A stretch of DNA of 64,000 nucleotides from Aphelocoma coerulescens. Its lineage: Eukaryota > Chordata > Aves > Passeriformes > Corvidae. Positions 55,640 to 64,000 of this stretch are shown piece by piece; within the stretch, counting starts at the first letter, position 1, and every line of letters starts with the position of its first letter. The translations under genes were made by a program, and so were the position numbers. The stretch covers positions 78,421,055 to 78,485,054 of the forward strand of contig NC_091017.1 of assembly GCF_041296385.1 (NCBI RefSeq). Reading direction: 5' to 3'. A model generated the notes under the pieces. That model was not told the DNA's origin. It worked only from the letters and a program-made list of their open reading frames with translations, and searched no databases.

Positions 55640-56580
55640 TGATCCCCCCGGCGAGGGTCGCCCCGGTATTTAATCCTCGGTTGTCCCCCGGTATTTAATC
55701 CTCGGCTGTCGCCCCCCAACATTAAATCCGTGATCGTTTTCCCCTCGCCAACCCCCCCCCATTATTTAATCCCCTTGGAATTGTGTCCTCCCCCCCCCCC
55801 CCCCCATATTTAACCCTCCATCATTTTGCCCTGGAAAAAATCCCCCCCCCCCCCAATTTAACCCTTGATCATTTCCCCCTCGCCACAACCCCCCCAATAT
55901 TTAATCCTTGATTATTTCCCCTATAACAGGGTCCCCCCAGTATTTAACCCTTGACCACTCCCCCCCTGCCACGACCCCCCCAATATTTAATCCCTGGCCC
56001 CCCCCCGAATCTATCCCTCAACCACTTCCCCCCAATATTTAATCCCTGCTTAATTTCCCCCCATAACGATCCCCCCCGATATTTAACCCTTCACGACTCT
56101 CCCTCCCACCACCCCCCCGATATTCCTCCCCCAATCACCCCTCCCTTGCAAGCATTCCCTCTCCCAGTGAGACCCCCCCAATATTTAACCCTTAATTCTT
56201 CTCCCCCATTAATCCCCCCCTTTTCAATGACCCTCCCCCCAATTTACCCCCTAATTATTTTCCCCTGGCAGGGATTTACCTCTCTGCCCCCACCCAGGCA
56301 CAGATTTACCCCCACGCCTGACATTAATTCACCCCGAGCACTGATTTTTTTCCCCCCCTTCCCAATAATTTCTGCCTCTCTATTGATATTTCCCTTCCCT
56401 AATTCCCTCCTTGGAACGATTTCCCCCCTCCCTTGATGATCCTGACCCCCTCCCTTTCCCCTGCCATTATTTCCCTGCTGATTTCCCTCACTGCAGGGAT
56501 TTTCCCCCACAAGGATTTGGCCCCTTGCAACGGCCGCCCCCCGCCCCAAATTAATTCCCCCCTTGCATTAATCCTAAACC
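55640..56580. repeat. Degenerate array of C-tracts and TATTTAA(C/T)CC
   Basis: About a dozen units, 30-70 bases apart, each with a run of 6-15 C, then (A)TATTTAACCC or TATTTAATCC. The C-tracts could form i-motif/G-quadruplex structures. Confidence 0.8.
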
Positions 56581-57539
56581 CCTCCCCTAATTACCAGAGA
56601 TAATTAACCCCGCAATGATTTCCTCGGTGCCCCCACGACGTTTGGGGGATCTGCTCTGGGGTGGGGGGGATTTTCCTGCTCCCCCTCCCCGCTGCTTCCC
56701 AGGCCAGGCTGGGTGTCCCCGCTTTTTCCAGGGGTGTTCCCATTGTCCAGGAGGCTCCAGCCCCCCCGGATTCCCTCTCTTCCCCCTCCCCAGGATGGCA
56801 GCAGGTACCGGGGCCGCCCGCTCGCAGCCGCTTTGGCCGAGCATTTGCTTCAGATTACAGGAAAAACAAAAGTTCTTTGAGTTCCCCCCTTCTCCTTCGC
56901 CCCCTCCTCGCCCCCCCCCGGCCCCCGGCTGGGCCGAGTCTGTTCCCGGTGGGATCGCAGAGCGCCGGGAAGAGGGAGCCGAGCACCCCTGAGGAGTAGG
57001 GGGTGTCCCCTCATCCCTGTTTTTGGGGTGACCCCGGGGGGAGCCAGACTGGAGCCCCTTCCCTGGATCCCCTCATTCCCGCATCCTTGGATACCCAGCC
57101 CGCTCCCCTTTTTTCCCGGTGTATCCCTGTCCAGAACCCCCCCCGCCCCGGCATCCCATGGGAATTCCCACCACCTCCTCGGCGCATCCCGGTGCGGGAA
57201 CCCCTCCCATCCCCCCGCCCGTCCCCCTTGGGCCGGGATCCCCCTCTGGAGCGGGGTTCCCTTCCCGGGGCTGGCGCATCCCGGGGCTGGAGCCCCCCCG
57301 AGCCCGGCCCGGCCCCGCGCCCCCCCCCCCCCCCGCCACCGCCGCGCTCACTCCCGGCCCTACGGCCCCACCCGGTGGCGGCCGCGGGCACTGCAGGAGG
57401 CGGCAGGTGGCGCTGGCCCCGTCCCCTCCCCGTCCCCTCCCCGTCCCCTCCCCGTCCCCTCCCAATCCCGCCCCAATCCCACCCCAATCCCACCCTTCCT
57501 CCCCCCCCCCGGGTGTCCCTGGGCTCGGTCCCGTTCGCG
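56581..57539. other. GC-rich upstream flank, no gene seen
   Basis: CpG-rich around 57120-57420, with C-runs and a short CCGTCCCCTCC tandem at 57420-57465. It could be a second CpG island of the locus. Confidence 0.5.
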
Positions 57540-58130
57540 TCTCCCAAGCATCTTCCCGAAACACCTTCCCAAAAGCACCGTCCCAAAGCTTCTTCCTGAA
57601 TCTCCGGCCCAAAGCGCCTCATCCCATCCCAAAAGAACCTTCCGGGAACACCTTCCCAAAATACCTTCCCTAAATACCTTTCCAGAGTCTCTTCCCAAAG
57701 AGTCTTCCCAAAATATTTGCCCAAAGTGGCTCCCAAAGGGCCTCACGCTGTCCCAACTCCCCTTCCCTAAAGCACTTCCCAAATCACCTTCCTGACGCCC
57801 CTTCCCAAATCACCTTCCTGATGCCCCTTCCAAAAGCATCTTCCCAAAATTCTTGCCCAAAGTGACTCCCAAAAGGATCTTCCCAAAACACCACCCCAAA
57901 GCCTCTTCCCAAAACCTGTTCCCAAAGCATCTTCCCCAAAGCATTTCCCCCCAAGGACCTTCCTAAAACACCTGCTCCAAGCACCCCACACCTTCCCAAA
58001 ATTGCCTTCCCCAAAAACCTTCCCAAAGCTTCCCAAAGACCCTTCCCGAAGCATCTTCCCAAAAATCCTGCTCAAAGCACCTCACACCTTCCAGAAGCTC
58101 CTTCCCAAACCTCCTTCCCTAAATATCTTC
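57540..58130. repeat. Degenerate CTTCCCAAA minisatellite
   Basis: Repeated (C/A)CCTTCCCAAA(A/G)CA(C/T)CTTCC words with an irregular period of about 20-25 bases, ending in a C-run at 58138-58152. Confidence 0.85.
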
Positions 58131-59967
58131 CCAACCCCCCCCCCCCCCCCCCGACCACAGCGCCGGCCATGGAAAACACTCCCTGGAATTCCCAATGAGG
58201 AGGCCTTCCCTCCTCCTTCCTTTTCCATGGAAAACCCCATCCCCGGGATGCTCTTGGCAGCCCCAAAGCAGCAGAATTCCTGTCCTGAAATCTCCCACTT
58301 CTTTCCAAATGTGTGGAAAAGCCTCTCTGAAGGGCAGGGAAAGGGGCACGAGTGAGCCACCAGCACAGAATTCCATAGGAATTTTATGGAAATGGTTCCT
58401 GCTTCTTTTCCCGGTGCTGGAAATTCCAGGAGAAGGGGGAAGAGCCTAAAAAACATCTGTGGGGTTTTAAGGGTTTCTCTTGGAGCAGATTCCCACCCTC
58501 TGGAGGTAAATCCAGGCTTTTCCAAGGTCAGAGGTGGTGGAGCTCAGACCAGGTGAGCGGGATGCAGCCTCGTCATTCCCAGCTTTCCATGGAGTCTGGG
58601 GAGTTTTGTCACCGTCCACAAACAAAGCCAAGGGGCCGGGAAATCACAGCTGGGGTGGGGAAGGCACCGGGAGAGCGACAATTCCCGAGGGGAGAGGGGC
58701 GATGGCACCACAGGAATTCCCATCGGGAATGGGAATGCCGGGATTTCATCCCCACCCCCAGGATGCTGCAGTGGCTTTGGGGCTCAACCAGCTCCCAAAT
58801 CCCGGGGTTCAATCCCGCTTTTCCCACGGGATTGGACCCCAGGGTCCAATTTTGCAACACAAACGGGATCCTGAATTTCTACCTTGGGAAAAACGGGGAA
58901 TTTCGGTGCCAGGAGGGAACAACATTCCCATAGGAAAAGCTCCCTCCGGGCTCTCCCTCTGCCTGGGCCCTACAGCCCTTTGCTTCCCAAATTCCCTGGG
59001 ATTTCCCGTGCCCAGAGCGGGCAACGCTCTCCCTGCAGCTCCTAAAAATTCCAGCGCTGTTCGATTCCAGCTGGAGAGAGCAGCAGAGAGTCCCGGAGGT
59101 TCCACTGGGCGCAGCATTCCCGGGATATCCTCATTCCCAGGGAACATGGGGGGGCTCTGCCTTCCCGGCTCACCCCAGGAGAGGTGCTGCAGTTGCTCCC
59201 TGCACGCAGGAACTCCCTGCGGGAATTTTCCTTCCCTGTTTTCCGCTCCCTGGCGGAGGCAGCTGCACCCCCTCGGCCGCACGGACGGATTGGATTCCCT
59301 GAGAAAATTCCAGAGGCGCTCCCAGGTAATATTTAATTTTAATTCCTTTTTTTGTTGTTTCTTTTCCCAAAGGAATAATCCCTTCTAAAATCAACGTTTA
59401 TTTTTCTCCCTGTCCGAGGCTTCCTCACATCCCTTCCCTTTTTTGTTTTACACTCTGATCCCCCTTTCCTTATCCAGGCAAAACATTCCCGAATCCGGAA
59501 GAGCTTGGAACGAACAGGTGGAATTTTCAGCGTTCGTGTCTCACTCGATGACTTTTTTTTTTTTTTTTTTGGCCTCATCCCATTTTTAATTTAAAATATT
59601 TCATTAAAAAACTCCCAATTCATCCAAATATCCTTCATTTTCCAGCCGGCATTCCCTGCTAGTGATCCATTAGGAATGTCGATCCCGTTTTTTTCAGTCT
59701 GACTGTGGGGTTTATTCCCATTAATTAATATTCCTGATAACACTTTTATGACTGATTTAATAACTGGGATTTAATAATTGGGATGCACCACAAGCTCCCT
59801 TCCCGCCCTCATCCGCCTGCTCAGGTGAAGCTCAGGATGGCAGAATCCATGGAATTCTACATCCCAGAGGAATCCCAGCTCCAGCCCCTTTGGAATTGAA
59901 CCACTGCCCCTTCCAGGCCGATAACGAGGAGGGGAGAAAACCCAACCCCAATCCTGCTGCGAAAATC

Positions 59968-60062
59968 AGGGAATTCCAGATTGGAAGTGACCTTAAATAT
60001 CCCATCCCAAGCCCGTGCCGTGGGCAGGGACAACTTCCACCATCCCAGGGATTTCAACCCAA
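59968..60062 (-). mobile_element. CR1 3' fragment upstream of CYP26B1
   Basis: GGGAATTCCAGATTGGAAG then CGTGGGCAGGGACAACTTCC. Short and diverged. The only clear CR1 found upstream of the gene. Confidence 0.6.
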
Positions 60063-60111
60063 AAATATTTCACTTTCACAACTAATCCCGCAATTTCATT
60101 GAATTGTTGCT

Positions 60112-60265
60112 CCCAAATCTCCAACTGGAATTTTTTGCATCCAAACCCTCCTCTGGAATTTTTGCATCCAAACTTTCAACCTGAATTTTTTTTGCAGCCA
60201 AACTTCCAGCTGGAATTTTTTTTGCATCCAAGCCCCCAACTGGAATTTTTTGCAGCCAAATTCCA
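60112..60265. repeat. About 31-bp minisatellite
   Basis: Five units of AACTGGAATTTTTTGCA then (T/G)CCAAAC(C/T), varying in the length of the T-run. Confidence 0.9.
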
Positions 60266-61011
60266 ATTCCTTTTCCTTACCCCTCAAACTTCCTGATCAA
60301 GTTTTGCTCCTTCCTCAATTTTGCTCTTTCCACCCCCCCACCTCCCCCAAATTCTGCCGGGGCCTCGGGAGCCACTTCTCCCACTGGGAGCGGAATTCCA
60401 CCACTTCCCCCAGCTGGGAATAGGCCCTCATTCCCAGTTTGGGGCTTTGCTTCCCAAAATATTTTTCAAACCAGGCGCCTTTCCAGCCCTGCACTGAAAT
60501 TTGGGAATTGTCATCACTGCTTTTTCCACCCTCTGGATGAACAAACAACCACCACCCCCTTGGGCAGCAGAAATCCCGCGGGAAGGGGCGCGGATATTCC
60601 GGGATTTTGGGAGCGATTGGCTGCTGCAGCTCCCGCTTCTCCAAACCCCATCCGGAAAAATCCCTGGGAAGAAAATCCGGATTCTTTTCGCCACTCACCC
60701 AACCTCCAAGTCCAAGTTGGCCCCGGCGGCCGCTCCCCACTCCCGGGAAAACTCGGAGCGTTTTATAGCGTGGGAGCCGGGGTGGTCCCCGCCCACAGGG
60801 GGGAAAGTGCCACTGGAAAATGAGGATTCCTAAGGATTTAGGGATGTGGCAATGTCAAGCTTCCCCCCTGCCCCCCGGAGCCTCCGGCCCGGTTCTGCCT
60901 CGGCTCCATCACCCCGCTCCCAAAATCCCGCTTTTTCAATTCCAAATGCTCCAAGAGATTCTTCAGCAGGGGCTCCCCCACTTTCACCCCCTGCAGGAGC
61001 AGATCCTGGGG

Positions 61012-61584
61012 CTTTTCCCTCCTTTTCCTCTTTTTTTCCTTCTTTTTTTCCTCTTCTTTTCCCTCTTTTTTTCCTTCCTCTTTTCCTTCTTTATCTTCTT
61101 TTTTTTTATTATTTTTTTCCCTTTCTTTCTCCCCTCATTTTGTCCCTTCTTTTCCTTATTTTTCTTTATCCCTTTTTTCCCTATTTCCCCTTTTCTTTCT
61201 TCTTTTTTCCCCTCATTTTCTCCCTTTATTTCCTCCTCTTCTCCTTTATTTTCTTTTTTCCTTATTTCCCGTTCTTTTTCTCCCTTCTTTTTATTCTTCT
61301 TTTTATCCTTCTTTTTTCTTATTTTCCCCTTCATCTCTCCCTTCTTTTCCTTCTCCTTTTTATCCTTTATCTTCTTTTCCCTTCATTATTTTATCACTTC
61401 CCCCTTCTTTTCTCTTCTTTCCTCCCTCATTTTTCTTCTTTTTCTCCCCCCTTTTCTCTCATTTTTCCCCCTCTATTTTCCCCCTTTCCCCTTCTTATTT
61501 TCCCCTTTTTCCCTTTTTATTTTCCCTATTTTTTTCCCTTTCTTCCCCCCTCTTTTTTTCCCTTTTTTTTTTTGTTTTTTTTTC
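61012..61584. repeat. Polypyrimidine tract
   Basis: About 570 bases of almost pure C/T on the plus strand with scattered A. Long Phe-rich frames on the plus strand and Lys/Glu-rich ones on the minus strand are products of this composition. Confidence 0.95.
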
Positions 61585-64000
61585 TGAAAAGCCTCCGAAA
61601 CCCGAATGTTTCTGCCCACAGTTTATCAAATTACATTTGGGGACAAAGAGCTAAAGTGCATTTTCTTGAGGGCTTTGACAATTGGGGGAGCCAGCAAGGA
61701 AATGAAAAGAATGACAGAAAACCAAAGGCTTTTGTCGGATGCAGATCGGGAAAAGCCGCCCTTGGGGGGGCCCTTTCTTTCTGTTTTCCTTGGATTTGCT
61801 TCCCACTTTCTTTTCCCAGGTGTTAAACTCGGGGCTGTGGGAAAAGCAAGGAAAATCCCTTTGGATTGGGGCGGGGGGGAGGGATGCGAAATGTTTAATT
61901 TGAGGTTTTTTCCGGGTTTTTTTGGTTTGTTTTGTTTTTAACAAAATGCCAGTGTTTCAAAGGAAAATGAAGCCCCTTTGGAAATGTGAAGCTCCGAGAT
62001 AATGACCGGATCGCTCCACGACTGGATGGGAACAGGTGATGTTTTTTTCCTTCCTTTCTTGTTCCCATCTGTCCTTTGTTCCATAGGAGACCGAGGAGAG
62101 ACAGAAACGAGATCGGTTTGATATTCCCCCTTTCTGTGCATCCGCCTCTTCCCGAGGAACAGGGACGCGGCTTGGGCCCGCTCCAGGCGCCGGGAGAGGG
62201 GGGATGCCGGCGGAGCCACGGATAAAACCCCAAGAAAATCCCAAGAAACCCCCAAACCTCAACTTTTGATCTCTTAAAAAGCCAAAAGTGGCTGGGTTGG
62301 GGCTGCTCCGACCCTGAGCTCCGGATGGGCCCTCGGGAAGATGCTCCAGGGACACCCTCAGGGTTATCCCAACCCAATTTATCCCCATTCCCAAACCCTT
62401 TCCCTGCATTTTGTGGCCACTCTCAGCCCCTCTCCTCCCCAAAATCCATCAATTCCTCCTCCAAACCCAACCCCAAGGCAATAACCCAGTGGCCAAAAGC
62501 CCCTGGGAGCATCCCAAATCCCAAATTCCCGGCTGAAATCCCCATGGGAGCTGCCCAGAGAAAGTTTTGAGCTTCTGTTCCCTTTTCTTTCCCCAGTCAG
62601 GAGAATTTTGCAGGATTTGCTCCTCGCTTCTGGGTCAGATGAGCGGGGATGGAACTGGGAATATTTTCTGTGCCTGATCCCAGCCATGCAGAGTTTCTCC
62701 TTAAGGTCTCTTCGTTTGGAATTCTCCTCAGGAAGAAGAGATCCTTTTCTGGAGTATCCTCTTTTTTAAAAATTTTAAAATCTATTTCTTTCAGATCATT
62801 TCTTTTATCTCCCTTCCTCCGCCAGCCATTCCCAAAAAAATCGCTTTTAAATCCCAACCTGCCAGCACGGCCTGGGATTTATCCCGGTTTTCCAAACAAG
62901 CTTCTTTATTTCTAATAAAAATTCTGCTACCCTCCCAAATTTCAGACCTTTTTCCAACCCATCCGGCTTTTCCCTGGCCTGGATCTCCCGATAATTCCCC
63001 CAAAAAAGGGTGGGATGTGAGGTGTTTGTGCATCCTTGCAAGACTCCAGCCTCTGATCTTCTCCAGGCCATGGAGAAAATTCCAAAAGCACAACAAGAAC
63101 CATCTTCCCCCACTCTGGAAGGAAAAGAAGCCCCAGGGAGGTTTCTTCCTTCATTCCCAACACAAAATTCCAGGGAATGCGGGACTGCGAGGGAAGGAGG
63201 GAGGGAGGGATCCAGGGATATTTTAAAAAATGGGAATTTGGAGTTGTTGTTAAAACAGTATTTACATCCCAAATATTTGAGCATAAAACCTGGATAAGGA
63301 GGCAGCTCCAAGGACCCACAGAGTGGGAATATCCCAATATTTCCTCTCTCCCAGGATTTCCTCTCTGCGAAGGGGGCTGGGATTTATCCCGTTATCCCGA
63401 AGTTTCATCCTTCTCCCTGTACTGAAGATTCCCACCTGCTCCCTTTCCACCTCTCTGCTCCTTCCCCTCTTCCCAACCCATCTCAAAACCCTTGGGAAAA
63501 GAGGTTTTAGAACCCACTGGGGAAACAGGGAAAAGGGGGGAGAAAAGGAAAGAAAGGAACCAAACCAAGCCCCAAACACCAACTGCATCCAGAGGAAACT
63601 CCACGTGGGATTTGCTGCCGAAGCGAAGGGCTTGGTGCCCTTGAGACCAGCCCGGGGCTCCTCCTTCCTCAAGGAATCCCGAAATTCCCCTTTTTGGGAT
63701 CTTTTTAAAATTCCTTTCTTTCAGCTCAGCCAAAATTTCCACACACCCCCCCCAGCCTCCAGCACCTCCATCCCACAGCCCAGGGAGCCTTAAAAACAGG
63801 GAAAAACCTCTGGGATGAGGCCCTGGACCAAGGATGTCACCCTGAGGTGGCCCAGAAAAGCGGGATTGGGAAGGGATGGAAGCCCGTTCCATGTGGGATA
63901 TGCAGCATTTGTATCAAAGCAAGAAGGGATTTTCTTCTCCATTCCCAGAAAAAGAGAGGGAAGTTTGTGGGGGAGGGAAGGTTTGGGGAAGAGGAAGAAA
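61585..64000. other. Upstream flank, no gene seen
   Basis: Unique-looking stretches at 61600-61770 and 61945-62140 lack repeat vocabulary and could be conserved elements. Nothing specific can be assigned. Confidence 0.45.

Larger units (their letters stand above)
58153..61011. other. Upstream flank, no gene seen
   Basis: Mixed sequence with one CR1 scrap and one minisatellite. No splice-flanked protein-like exon was recognised. Confidence 0.55.

Noticed and set aside
55183..55698. Pro/Ser/His-rich and Gly/Trp-rich frames
   Set aside because: Translation of the 21-bp minisatellite and of GGA/CTC runs.
60820..61826. Long Phe-rich frames
   Set aside because: Translation of the polypyrimidine tract; no protein resemblance.

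Overview
The window is vertebrate nuclear DNA, most likely from a songbird. It holds one recognisable protein-coding gene, a complete CYP26B1 (the retinoic-acid hydroxylase) on the minus strand. The bird call rests on about 25 truncated CR1 retrotransposon copies, recognised by their 3' UTR and the short repeat that ends them, plus many minisatellites, GC-rich islands and a compact gene. There is no sign of bacterial, viral or organellar genes.

Layout. 1-32 kb: gene-free flank downstream of CYP26B1, made of CR1 copies, tandem duplications, minisatellites, a near-perfect inverted duplication at 24.8-26.5 kb, and an AT-rich homeodomain-motif block at 12.66-13.08 kb. About 32.26-35.32 kb: CYP26B1 3' UTR. 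35.32-53.95 kb: six coding exons, read right to left: 53751-53954, 51598-51822, 39665-39940, 38506-38661, 37075-37356 and 35324-35716. All introns are phase 0 with GT-AG ends, and together the exons encode 511 residues. Intron 2 is the longest (11.7 kb). 54-55 kb: 5' flank with TATA-like boxes, poly(A)/poly(T) tracts and CpG-rich DNA. 55-64 kb: upstream flank with a 21-bp minisatellite, a C-tract/TATTTAA array, a degenerate CTTCCCAAA array and a 570-bp polypyrimidine tract.

Biology. CYP26B1 clears all-trans retinoic acid and so shapes retinoic-acid gradients; in other vertebrates it is itself retinoic-acid responsive. Three clusters of nuclear-receptor half-sites are visible: a DR2-like cluster in intron 1 (52413-52434), a perfect DR1 in the 3' UTR (34893-34905), and a triple, 11-bp-spaced DR5-like array about 15 kb beyond the 3' end (17299-17326). 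They are candidates only. I saw no RNA genes, CRISPR arrays or second protein-coding gene; nothing matched DYSF or EXOC6B, the neighbours of this gene in human.

Limits. Repeat boundaries are by eye and good to about 10-30 bases. Conserved-element calls are guesses from composition and motif density, without an alignment. Comparisons with human CYP26B1 are from memory.
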